DNA from: Callipepla californica brunnescens
Lineage: Eukaryota; Chordata; Aves; Galliformes; Odontophoridae
NCBI GenBank assembly: GCA_023055505.1
Contig: JALIRH010000006.1
Coordinates: 23,099,105-23,163,104, forward strand
Length of the DNA: 64,000 nucleotides
Direction: 5' to 3'
Positions 1-12,574 of this stretch are shown here, in pieces. Below the pieces are notes generated by a model that ran no database searches, was not told the origin of the DNA, and saw only the letters and a list, made by a program, of their open reading frames with translations. Positions within the stretch are counted from its first letter, which is position 1. Every line of letters starts with the position of its first letter. Position numbers and translations under genes: made by a program.

Positions 1-914
1 ACTTAAGGCATTTTAGTCATAAGTATGATTTGAGCAATTTTAAATCATTACATTATTCTCAGAAAGTCTGGGAGAGACATCTGTATAATTTCATAAATAG
101 GCAAAGGAACCATTTGTTTATTTTTATGAACACAATTTGCATCTTATTTAATTTTATTTATTTATTTGTAAGCTATCTTTCTTCCTTGATCTCCAGGTAA
201 GACATTTTTTCTGACAAGTCCCATTGACAGTACTAGATAGATTAAAAACAAAAGAAAACAAAAACAGCAGCAACAAAAACACAAGAAATCAAGAAATCAT
301 AAGCTTCATTAGCAGCGCATCCAGTCCATTCATTTGTTTTATTACACTGAGGTGTTTGCTTTATAAGGAAAGTATGATGTGACATGTTTTGAAAGAATAA
401 AAGATAATTCCATGGCATAGTATGTAATAATGCCCATGTGATATTTTCTCCATTTATTGTTATTAGAAGGATTTGCAGTCTTATTAGAAAAAAACATATA
501 TTTGCATATCTATATGGATAAATACAAATCTGTTACCCTTGTGCTTGTGAAAAAAAAAACAAACATTCATTTCTTCATTCATTTCTTACTAAACGTCATA
601 GACTTAGCATTACCTTCTCTCTGTTTTGTGTAGCTGTGAGTTTGAACTCACAGAAGAATTGTGTCAGACTGTTGCTGCTATAAATATGTTGTTCTTCCCA
701 ACACACTGTTAAATGAGAAAAAATAGTTACCCAAATTGAATGAGTTGGAATATAGATTAACTCTTGGAAACTATTATTTTTTTTTTTAACTTAGTGCTCA
801 GAAAAGTAATCACAAATTTGTATGCTGTATGGACCTAGAAAACTCTTTGTTTTCTGAATAAAGAAGTTGATGCTGATTTACTGGTTACTTGCAATAGACT
901 ACAGAGCTGAAATC

Positions 915-948
915 TATATGTTTAGAATATTATATATGTTTAGAATAT
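915..948. repeat. Two-copy 18-bp tandem duplication
   Basis: The 16-base unit TATATGTTTAGAATAT occurs at 915-930 and again, identically, at 933-948, separated by two bases. It looks like a local replication-slippage duplication in AT-rich DNA. No function is implied. Confidence 0.8.
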
Positions 949-2040
949 TTTGCGGGCTTAAGTCAGATTCATTCTAAAGAAGATTGAAATTTGGTTATGT
1001 GTCCGAAATTTGGTTATTTGGCCTGTATTCCTCATGACAGAGTATGGATTCCAACTGTGAAACTCATTTATTTAACAGAGGAGTTCAGTCACCTATTCAG
1101 ATCATTTGGCACTCAGGAGATTTGTTTGATTTTACCTTTTATGCTTCTACAAGTAATTATTATGATTACAGTAGTTCCCATTAATATTTCATAGCAAAAG
1201 TGCTAAGCCATATGCCTAAAAGCCTTAGAGTCCAACTGCGTTAAAAGTGAATTAATAATGAGCAGAGAAGAGAGCATAATACCTTTGGCTACTGAAGTGA
1301 TTCCTTTGTAAAATAAACTGGGAAATAGAGTAAGCATGCAAATGCTCTGAAGTTAAGAATTCATATTTTCTGCCTAGTCTCTTCACATGACTGTTTTATG
1401 TAATCTTCTTAATAATGAAGCATAAAGGTTGTAAGTTGGATGAAAAATGTTGTCATGTGGTTCTGCTTTTGAAGTTAACATTTATTTATGTATATTTAAG
1501 CTGTAAATGGCCTTATGGAATGAGGCTTTCTCTTGGAAGAACATCATTAATGTAAAAAATTAATTAGATCTGTTTAAAATTTCCACAAATCCAAGACATT
1601 TTTCTTTATTTAACCTTTTCACAGTCTCTGCCCTTCTTTAAAGTACATTTAGTCCTATATCATCTGTTACTCAGGAAGGTATTTAATACATGACTTGGCA
1701 TCATTTGCATTATACAAGAAGATTAACTTTACAAGCTCTGCTATTAATCTGAGTAGCTCTACATATTGACCTATGAAAGAACATAATTAAGTTAGCTTAA
1801 TTAAGTTAATTAATTGTTACACTCTGATGAACTTACTATTGAGAGAAAATTAAAGGCAAATAGAAAATGGCATTCATTGGTTTGAAATCATATTTTAAAG
1901 GATTTTACGAAGATACATTATATTTAGATGACAAAACTATCTATTGTGTAATAACCAAAGCAGAGGCAATTAAAAATGTCAAAAGCTAAGAATCCCTGCA
2001 GTATTCTCTTTTATTGGGTGACATTCAGCTATATTTCTAA

Positions 2041-2063
2041 AATAAATAAATAAATAAATAAAA
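2041..2063. repeat. (AAAT)n microsatellite
   Basis: About five AAAT units occur in a row. It is not attached to a recognised retroposon. Confidence 0.85.
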
Positions 2064-4673
2064 TCTGTGTAAGAAATGTGGAAAATAATCTTTTTTTCTT
2101 GTACTCGAATAATTAATTCAGAAATGGGCACCACAGTCTACACATGGACTGTAGACAAAAGCACTATATGCAAGTTAGATAGATTAAATAATCTGCAATC
2201 TTACTCTCCTTTAGGGAGCAAAAAGAAAGATGGATTGAAAAAAAATCTCCAGGCAGCAAGCAGTATTCAGTACAAGTGCATAGTTGCATGCCTCCATAAG
2301 AAAGTCAGATGTTGATAAGGTGAAGGAGAAGCTTGTGTCTGCTCCACTTCTTTACGTTTTCTGCAGGAAAATGTTCAGGGTTACATCAGAAGTCTTCTCT
2401 GTGGCCAGCCACTCCACATGACTTGAATGTCTGTGACATATTCAGCATTCTTGGTACATCATGATGTGTGCACTGGAGATCATGAATTCAAAGTAGCCAT
2501 AATTATTAAAAAGTAACAGAAAAGGGATGAAACTTGCAAAAAATCCTGGACAATATACACTGCCAAATGAACAGTTCATTCATCTATGAGATTCATTCGT
2601 TCTGTCATGGCTTTAGCTTGAAATTAATGTGTGAAAAATTAGTTCTGTGTGACTGTTTTTTTCCCTCCCAACTATATAGAGACTCTGGATGGCATCTTCA
2701 GTGATTTCAGGATTTCTGGCTTTCTTTTTGCTGCAAAAAATAATTATTATAAGTCAAGTGAAAACAGTATTTTCCCTGGGGTATTATGCTTTGGCATTTC
2801 CAGATCTTATGAATGGGTCATTGGTCTGTGGATACATTCTTTAGAAAAATAGCAGCATTGAAAGTGGGAAGCCAGTGGCATTTAGAATTACTTGTGTACA
2901 AATTTGAATTCATAATCTGAATACAGATGAGTTAGAAATATATATATTTATTTCTCTTTAAAAGAATCTCTTTTATTGAGTGTTACTAGCTTCATTGTTA
3001 TTTGAAAAACTAATCTAAAATAATCTTAAAAATTAATAAGAACAGAAGAAATGATTAAATTAGAGCTGATGTATATTTAATGGCTTATCATTTTTCTTTA
3101 ATACATTGCTCACAAAAAATTATTTGTTTTAATTTTTGTAAATTCAATTTGAAGTTAAGATGTTATATTTTGTGTCTTTAGCATGCTAATCAGTTGGTTT
3201 TTTTTAAGAAGACAAAAAAAAAGGAAAGAAAGAAAGAAAGGATAGTAATTTTTTTCAGCTTAAACTACATAATAAAGTCATGAAAAAAAATGTTTTTAGC
3301 TGGAGGAAGAGAGTGGGAAACAGTGAAAAATACTAATGAAGCAAACTTTAAGTATTTTTTTAACTAACGCACTTTTAACTAACATATTTTAACTGGAAAG
3401 TAACTGCAAATTTAACAATTGAAGGCTGTTTCCCTACAGCTGTATTTTTGATAGCTGTACTTATGTCAATGGACTCGAGGGCACCCGTATATGCTGTCTG
3501 GTTGGCTGCCACTGAGTGTTCCGACACATTTGTGCAGTGTTATGTTGCCAGGTTGTGTAAGTTACTGTTTTTTTATTTTTTTGCTGACAGGCATGTGTGA
3601 TGTACCACTGAAATTCTTTCCTGGAAGGAAGTAAATTTAACTCCTTTCTTCAATATCTAGTGTAAACAGACTTTTATTTTTAATTTATTTCTTTTCTGAA
3701 TGGTTTGTTCTCTTTTCTGTAACATTTGAAGGAAAAACTAAATGAATATGTTAAATAGTCATTTTCTGCAGTGTAAATATTAGACCTCACATTGTACTGT
3801 GTAAACAAAGCAGTAACTGTTTTTGTAGATATATAAAATTTATATATATAATCTCAGAAACTTTATTTTATGTTTTATTTTAATATGACAGGTTAAAGAT
3901 ATTAGAATATTCATTCAAGTTATTATAATCTAGATTTCAGGTGATGAAACTTGGCACTGTTGGAAATTTCAGTGTCATCCTTAAGGTAGTGAAGATAAGC
4001 AGAGGTCATTCAGAAGTCATTAATAACGTAGGTTATATAGATTTTTCCATACCCAGTTGTTTCAGGGTTATCTCTGAACTGCAGTGCAATCCCAGTAGTG
4101 TTGCAGTGCTGCTTCATCAAAGTATTGTGTCTTTAAATTACTTTCACTTTTAAGCAGAATATTTAGCAGGCATTGAGGAGTTCATATTGCCAAAGTATTT
4201 TAGTACAGTAGGATGAGTAATTTGCTATTTATTAGACTCACTCTTTTTGTTATAAATCTATATTTTTGTGGTAGCTATACATACTTTATCCTCCTTAATT
4301 AACAGCAAATTAAAACTAAATTTATGTTAGCTTAACACTGAATGGCAGTTTTCTGGAGACTCTAAAACAGCGTGGCAGATGGCATTATCATTCATATGCC
4401 TCACTGACCCACTAAATCTTTCCTAGTTGAATGGTTTATCTATAGATAAACTTTTATTTTTTTAGAACGCATAGTGAGCTGTCGTAGTTCTCCTAAACCT
4501 CTGGATCACATAGGGTACCCAGAAAGGCATATACTATGTTCTAGTTACAAACTTTCTTTTATATTAAAATGGTTAAAATGTTACTGAAAGCAGATTAAAC
4601 TCAGAGACTTTGAGTGTAAGTAATATTCAAATAATATTAGTTTTCCTATATCCAGCCTGGTTGTGTTTTTTGT

Positions 4674-4713
4674 TGTTTGTTTGTTTGTTTGTTTGTTTGT
4701 TTGTTTGTTTGTT
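4674..4713. repeat. (TTTG)n microsatellite
   Basis: About ten uninterrupted TTTG units make this one of the longest pure microsatellites in the window. It is probably length-polymorphic. Confidence 0.9.
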
Positions 4714-7700
4714 CTTCACTCTGTTCAGATTATTGTTCAAATTGTTTTTAGCCAGCAACAGAAATCAACATACAAATTCTGCCTGTAAGGATATTTTTGT
4801 GTCTTCTGGCAAGGTACTACTTTGGTAAAATTCTTTAGTCTCTCTATACACAAAAAAAGTGGGGATATGCCTAGTGCAAAAGTTAACTGGGTGAAATAAC
4901 TTGTCTAAACCTCTGTAAAGCATACCAGTCTCCTGAAAAAGGTGCTGCCAAAAGATGTTTCAGAGCACTCAAATGAGGCTTAAACTAGAGAGATGTGTTT
5001 TGATGCTGGCTCACGTAGGTGCCTGGAGGTGCTCTGTGGTTCTGTGGCAGCACAGCCAAATATAGGACCCTAGCGTGATCATTCTCTTTGAAAAGAAAGT
5101 AAACTTAAGTAGTTGGTTCTGATTAATTATTCATCTTGATTTACAGCAGAAATTCCAATCTTAGAAGCCAGAGTAGAAAGCTGCCTTATGACTATATATG
5201 TGAACTACAACAGAAATATTCCCAATATTCTTCTTTTGTAGTTGTTGTTTTTAAGTGTGTTAAAAATTAATAATTTCAAGTTTATAACACAGTAACCAGT
5301 GTTTGTTGTGTATGATTCATAAATTTGAAAGCCAGGATTGAAAATTACCAATCATTCTAATTTATTATGCAGGATATGTAATATTCATAGTAATATTGAG
5401 TACGCTTTCGAAAAAAAATAAATTACTGTCTATATTAATTTAAAACATTTCAAAGAAAACAGTGATCAATCTTAGTTTGTCTTGTAGTCTGAGTCCAGCC
5501 TCTATCTATCTATTGTAAAACTTTGTCAGATAATTCAAACATTCATTTGTTTGGGATTTTCTTTTTCCAGTATGCTTATGGACTATGACCTAGTTGTCTT
5601 CCACCTTAACATACGTTTTCCAAACCTTCTGTTGTACTTGACTGCAGTTTTCTCCTAATTTTCTGTAGGCACTCACTGTAGGTAAACTCAGTTGATCTAA
5701 TACTGGTCACATAGAATAGGTATTACAAAGATAAATATCCATAACTTAGGGAGATAAAGATAGGCCTTTAGACAATATCTTCTTAGATAAATGTAAAAAA
5801 TTAGGCATAAAGTCAAGAATGAAGGTATTTTTACTCAGATGTAGTTTTGATTCTGAGAGGTATAATACCCAAAGGAAATGACAAAATATGACGAAGTGGG
5901 AAGCATAATGAGAAGAGCGGAGACATTTTTTTCTCATTTTAGATACTTACTTTTACTATCATCTTCTGACAGTCTTTATTTTTATAGGTAACTGTGGAAA
6001 AAAGATCTCAGTAACTCAGCATTTAAAAATGAAGTCACCCATAGAATATAATTTGTGTCTGTGGATGCTGTGCAGAATTTTAGATGTTGGTATCAGCAAA
6101 ATGTTGCACGTTTTAGCAAGGTCTTTGTAGTTGAAAGAGTGGTACTTGAAATGGGAATAGAGGCAAAAATGATGCACTGTCATTCTGAGCATATAGATAA
6201 TCCTGAATTCACCATTGTTCATATTTTAGCCAGATAAGCAGCAGAGTATTTTTATTTACTGTGTTAATACTAATTTATTTTCACTTAATCTATATAAATT
6301 TTAATTTTATTTACACATTATACCTTTCTCGTGGTAATCTTGCCCAAAGAGCTTGACATTTTGATATAATCTTAACTCCAGAATTTGTATTGTGCATTTG
6401 TTTAGCTTTTACATTCAAGGCTATATGGTTAAAAAACATTCAGTCAAAAAGAAAAGCTTTTATTATTTTTTATTTTTTGCCTCAGAGAACTTCAGTTTCT
6501 AGCAAAAAATCGCACATGGATCAAGAGAATCCACAAGTTTTCTTCCTTTTGGGTTGCTCATAGGTGTTCTAGCTGTTTTTGTGTTTGGTTTTTTTTTTTT
6601 CCCTTTTTAAAAGGAAAGACTGCTAAAAAGACTGATAACAGTAGATAATATTGTTTCAAATGTTTGGAAATTTTACTTCTTTGTTTATTTTTCCCTACTG
6701 TCACTATCCAACAGGAAAAATTATAGAATCAATTGGATATAGACTAGTAGTAGGAACAAGATGAAAGAGAGTGAACAGATCACTTAATTGAACAAATGAA
6801 TTCCTGTCCTTATTAATTGCTGTGGAAGTACTGCACTTAATATCCTCAGAAATGATAAGCTGTTTCCATAAATATTTTTCCACTGTTAAAGCATGTCATT
6901 AATGGACTCTATCAAATCAGACCAAGGGTCTGCATCAAACAGCCTCGTCATCCATGTAGTCATGAAGTGAATGTCATCAGAAATCACTGGGCTCGAACAC
7001 TTATCAGCTCAGTGTGATAAAAGGACTATATTTTTGTTTACCCAATAACCTGAAATCCTCATATTAAAAAGTGGCAAATTTTTTTGCCCTTTGCTGTTAT
7101 AAGTGTGACACATGTAGCAATTATTCATCATTCCATAATGGATCATTTTTATCAGAGTCCTTTGTCTCTTCTATATATATAGAATAAATATTTATGTTTT
7201 CTCATTTTTCTGAACTAGAAGATACTGATAGAATAGGTTTGAAGTGTCAACTATAATTCATTGCTTGCAAAGAAAGGCTTTATACTGATACTGTGTGAAA
7301 GGAAAAGAATATCTAAATCATTTCAGCAGCAAGCTTATAACCAAGATAATATCAGCATTTTCCTTCTTGAAAATATATCTGCCATAAATTAAAGGAGGTC
7401 TTCGGTATTTTATTAAAATGCTTGTGACAAGTTTAACCCCATCTTCAACAAGAATGAATGTATGAATACAAAAATCTCTTTTTGAAAAAAAGTGAAGGTC
7501 AAGTGAAAGTTAAAACAAGCTTGCAGTAAACTTCATACTAATTCTGCAGATACTTTACTAGAACACTAACAAATGTTAATGCTTTAGTATCAATCTGAAG
7601 GTATACGTTCTCTGTGGTAGTAAGGTAGGTACATATCATAGGGAGCATATATAAAGATGTGATTTTATGGGATATACTCAAAATTTAGGTTTGGAATGCT

Positions 7701-10700
7701 GCCTAGAAATGTGATAACTGTTTTATTTACAAAGTCAGATATTAGAAGACAATTTGATGAATCCTTCTTTGCCATGACTAAGACACATGGAAGCAGTCCT
7801 TCACCTTGGAAGTAATTAGTATGTTAGGAAGATCAGTAATGTAAGAATATGTATTTGTGCCTACTGGTGACACGAATAAGCTAAATGATCTTTTAGTATT
7901 AGGTGTTGTTAAATTCCATTTGCATCGTAGGAATGATAAGAATGTCATTAATGTGAAAGAAAAATTAATTACTGTGATAAAGCAATAAAGCTTGTTTAAT
8001 AGTGCATGATTAGTAGCTTGAAAGTTAGTTATAATTGCAATTTTAAAACCTGTAAATATTTTCAGTTTCTACAAGCTCTGAATTTATGATTAATAACAAT
8101 CTGAGTGGAATTTACTCCAAAGTGATCACTTTGTGGTAACAAAGTGTTATGGCTGACTCAGTTTGCTTGCCACCTGTTCTTGCTTTAATGTTCCACCATC
8201 CCATCCTGAGATTAATGTGCACGGTAAGGGTGATGAACCTTCCCTTTACTGTCCACGGAGTGCATCTTGTGTAAGTAAATAGTCTGACTTGGAGAGCTCA
8301 GATATGAGTATGAGGAGTCCAAGTCACAGCAGCTGAAATAGGAAGATTTTCTGTGTCAAACACATAAATAAATTGGGTAGCACTCTTCACATTTTGTTTA
8401 GGTTTTTAGGCTTTTTATTTTTCAAGGTTATGTTGTTCATGTACACAAAATTTTTGTCAGCCTAGTGTCCTCCTAGATAATACAGTACTTCAAACCAAAC
8501 AGCTGCCAACACGTGGGTTGAGAACTTTATTTAACTGGTATGTTCTACTGCTTATAAAAGAAAAACAATGGCATCGATGGCATTTGTATATGTACGTTCT
8601 ACACATTTCATTTGTAAACACCATAACACAGGAGACATTGTTGAAGTCTGGACAGCATACAGCAAGTTGTGTTTGTCATTGTTTTGCAGATACTCAATAT
8701 CCTCTTAGGAAGATTGTTAGTAAGTTAACAGGAAGTCTGAATTGATCCATTCTCCAGCTATTCTAAGTGAGACTGTAAACTTTTTTTTTAGAGTAAAATC
8801 TTTTCTCACAGTTTTTTTTCTAGTCTGAAGGAAGACATCTGATGTTGAAAATAAACCTTTACTAGGTGGACAAAAAACAATTCAGAATCACAAAACTGAA
8901 AAATTGATCTGTCTGCATCTATATGGGTATGCTTTTAATCACTTGCGTGGAATTAAATGCAAACTAAAGCTTAGAACTCAGAGTAGTTTGTTCTTTTAAT
9001 AATAAATCAGAAACAGATATTTTAGAGAGATACTATATGAGGATATGTCTACACTGAACTTTGAACTCATGCCTGTTGGAAGTCAGGCTCTTGCATGTCA
9101 TCAGTTTAGACTGCTAGATGCATTTGGCTATGAAGATGCCTTCTAGTATCTTAGTATCTACAGGGCCTCTTTTCAGAGCTTACCAACGTGTATAGTTGTA
9201 TATACCAGAGGTTTTTCTTGCTCTGGAAAAGCCTCAGTATCCTTTGTTCCGAGAATACTAAATGAGTGAACTTCATTACAAGTTGGTTATTTTTCTTTGA
9301 AATTGAAGTAGTAAGAAATGTTTGGTTGTCTTCGTCCCTTCCTGAACTGTGGGGCATAGCTGATGTTTGTAGAACAAGTATGATTCCTTCAGGACAGACT
9401 GATGAAGCACACATGAATGCTGCTCCCTTCATAATTTGCAAATGTCCCATGACGCTTACAGAGTAAGAAAACTACTGGATCACATAGTCCTGTAGATTCT
9501 GAATGACTGGTCTTGACTTCTGAATTTCTGCATGAGCATTTGTATCTTCAGAATGCTCTATGAGGAGCTTGGTTTGCATCTTCCAGCACACACAAAAAAT
9601 AAATAAGATAAATAAAAAATCCATTAAGAAAGCCCACCATTGATCAGAAATGCAGTCATGTTGCTCTTTTTCGTGTGTTCCAGAAAGCTGTAAGCATGTG
9701 GCTTAGAAATTTCAGCAAGTCAGCCAATCTTGTTTGAAAGTGTCATTTGAAGCCCAGTGGAACAATGGGCTTTCTGAAGTGTTAATTTTTGTTAGACTGT
9801 ATATGTCTGAGTGTGCGTTTCTAAGAGCTTGAAAAATGTTGTTGGCTGCAAAATAGCTACTCATTGATTTTGAAGGGCTTGATAGATAAGTGGTTCATAA
9901 ACATCATTGTAAAAAGCAGAATGATGTGCAAGCCAAGCTATTGAAGAGATATGGCATTTCAAATGTTTGGACGGGCATATTTTGTTGTCAGTTGACTTTT
10001 ATTCTTTCCTGCCATGGGTTATGAAATCATATGCCTTAAAGAAAGGAATTCAATTATGCGTTTAACATTTTTGGATTACTGGGAACATGTACATGTTGTG
10101 GTGAAAGCAGAGTGAGTTAAGCTATAGAAATTAGTTATAAAATTATCATGGCTGCTACAAATGTGATCACAACCTGCTGTATTTCTCAGTAATAGCTGAG
10201 ACAAAGGCTTCTGTTGTCACTATTAGTATCTAAATCTTTTTTTCAGACTAATGAAATATTAATCTGATGGAAGTTCTGAAATATTTAAAAGTTTGGGTTA
10301 TGAAACTGATGTCCAAAAGGGATTGGGGACAACAGCAGACCTAACAGATTACCAGCACTACAATGAGACTTGAGTTCTCTGCTCCAGCCTGTCCCAACTG
10401 CACTAAAATTTTTGTATTCCTTCAGCTTGAAAAGACAGGAAGTTTAATTTTCAAGGTACAGGATACAAAAGAAAATAAAAAATACTGGGATGGGCAGTGA
10501 TTAGATGCTTGTAAGCAAGGATTAGTGATTTAGTCGTGGATAAATTCTCTACAAAAGTAGAGAATAAGAACCAAATTCTGGCAAATGCTGTTGTAGAATA
10601 TAAAATAGGTGAAATATTTAAAAGCAAATAAAGCAAACAGGAACAAAAAACAAACAAACAAACAAAAGCAGAAAAAACAACACGAAGTTGGAGAATTATC

Positions 10701-11821
10701 TCTGCGTTCTACACCTTCATCTGAAATGTTTAATTTTAAGACATTTGATCATTCTTGGTCAGGTGTATAAACTATCTATCTTGCTGAACAGAATAAACCT
10801 GAGGATAAATATCATTTAATGCATTCAGAAAACAGGACTCTGGCTTAGAAGGCCATAACAGTGGATGAATGAGCTAAAAATAATATCAATGAAATATTCA
10901 GTGCATAAGTCAACTGTAAGAGTGGACACCAAAGGTATTTTTTCCTGGTTAGAATACATTACAATAGTGTCTCTTTTAGAGTGGATAACTGAAAACATCT
11001 TTGGTTCTCCCCTTGACTTCAATACTGTTTTCTTTTCCAAGCCTTTTAATGTTAGATCTAAGGGAAAAAAAAATTGTTTGTTTTTGTTTTTGTGAAAGAA
11101 TCAAACTAGCTGTCAGATATTTCCTTCTAGGAACATCTCCTCAGTCACCCACTTTGACTGTATCTATAAATGGAGTGCTGTTAGTTCTACCTTGTCCTTG
11201 TAAAAGAGATGTTCTTTTAAGAAAGGAAATGGAGCAGAAGCAAAGAGAGAAGAGCTGTGTCTAAAGGAACAGACAGCAAGATTTTCATTATCCTAAGGAT
11301 CTTCAGAAATTTTCCCAGGGAAAGTGATGAGAATTTTGTGAAGTAGACTGTGAAATCTGGAAGAAAACAAGCCTGGTGATGGTGAAACGTTCACCAAGGA
11401 GTGAAGGTCTGCATGTATTGCCAAGGCAGCAAAAGGAAACAGCTTCTGGGAGAGAGATAGTGGAACTTTCAGACATGTTTTGAGCACTTGCTTTTGTCTA
11501 ATGCTATCTGTTCAAAACAGGCTGTGTTGCATTTAATGAAACCATCCAGACAAAATAAAAATCTTAGCCCTCACCTCAGTCACTCAGAGGAAAGACAAGA
11601 AAAAGAGAATCACAAGTAGAGTCTGTATTTTCACATAGACTAACGATGCAAATCCTTTTCATTAAGTGAGCCTACTAGTGTATTAATGAAAACCAGTGCA
11701 GGAAAAGTGCAGTTCAAGCTACCTTGGAAGGAACACAGCCAAGAAATATATTTTCCGTTTTTTAGGTCTTCTTTGTCTGTACTCTTTTGTGCTTCTCACA
11801 ACTTAACTTTGAAATATTCTA

Positions 11822-12371
11822 CAAGGGCAGCTCTGAAGTAATGCCTGCTATTTTATTATGTTGGCCTATGATATCAGAGGCAGCTGCTGGTGATTTGACA
11901 GTGAGGGTTGAACCTTCCCACCAATATTCCATTACATTTTGTTGCCATGCGATAGATGGCAGAAGAAGGGTGTCCTGACAAAATGATGTCTGATATGGGA
12001 GTGTGTATGAAGCAAAGATGTGTCATTGCATTCCTCCATGTGGGAAAAAAATGCACCCACTGACATTCATCAATGCTTGCTGAATGTTTATGGAGACCAA
12101 ACAGTGGCTGTGAGCACAGTGGGTGGTGGGTGGTATGTTTCAGTCGTGGTGGCAGTACCAGCAGGTCACCTCTGCTGGTTCAGATTTGTGTGAGCATGGC
12201 ATGCAGGCTCTTGTTCATCGAAGTGAAAATGCATAGCTACTGGTGGTGCCTATGTTGAAAAAGAGAAGTTTTGTAGCTGAGATTTTACTCTATCAAATAG
12301 TATTACTGTTCACTTTGAATCTGTTATATTTTCCATGGAAGTAAATAGCAGGCATTACTTTTGGAGTGGCC
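11822..12371 (+). mobile_element. Galluhop mariner, internally deleted copy 1
   Basis: This is a non-autonomous Tc1/mariner DNA transposon remnant of 550 bp. The ends are inverted repeats sharing GTAATGCCTGCTATTT, at 11838-11853 and in reverse complement near 12342-12357. A TA dinucleotide lies directly outside each end (11820-11821 and 12372-12373), as expected for the mariner target duplication. Inside, the left half resembles the transposase DNA-binding region. A later stretch reads as the transposase C-terminus (GMQALVHR, then GGAYVEK in a shifted frame). The catalytic DDD core is missing, so this is the deleted form that spreads in trans. Frameshifts and stops are present. The family assignment is from memory of the chicken Galluhop consensus. 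Confidence 0.9.
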
Positions 12372-12525
12372 TACATGTATAATCAAAATCCTTATATCTT
12401 GTGAGAAATTGTAGAACTTATTAAGAAGCAGTTCAGCTTTCTGCGGAGTGTAAAACTGACAATTATGGCTATGCAAAATAAACTAAGTTACAAAAATGCT
12501 TCACAAATTGTACAAAATACACCAT

Positions 12526-12574
12526 GTTTTGTTTTTTTGTTTGTTTGTTTTTGTTTGTTTTTTGTTTTTTTTTT
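12526..12574. repeat. Imperfect (TTTG)n / poly(T) tract
   Basis: T-rich sequence with interspersed single G bases, a degenerate relative of the TTTG run at 4674. It lies about 150 bp after the Galluhop element, with no evident link to it. Confidence 0.8.

Larger units (their letters stand above)
1..11821. other. Gene-free AT-rich stretch
   Basis: I see no convincing exon, RNA gene or named transposon here. The stretch holds short microsatellites, including an AAAT run near 2041, a GAAA run near 3222, a TTTG run near 4674 and an AAAC run near 10645, plus one 18-bp-period duplication at 915-948. Open frames are all under 100 codons and look random. It could be intergenic or part of a large intron of the gene whose last exon lies at 27305. 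Confidence 0.6.

Noticed and set aside
12073..12258. A 61-codon open frame
   Set aside because: It lies inside the deleted Galluhop element and is decayed transposase sequence.
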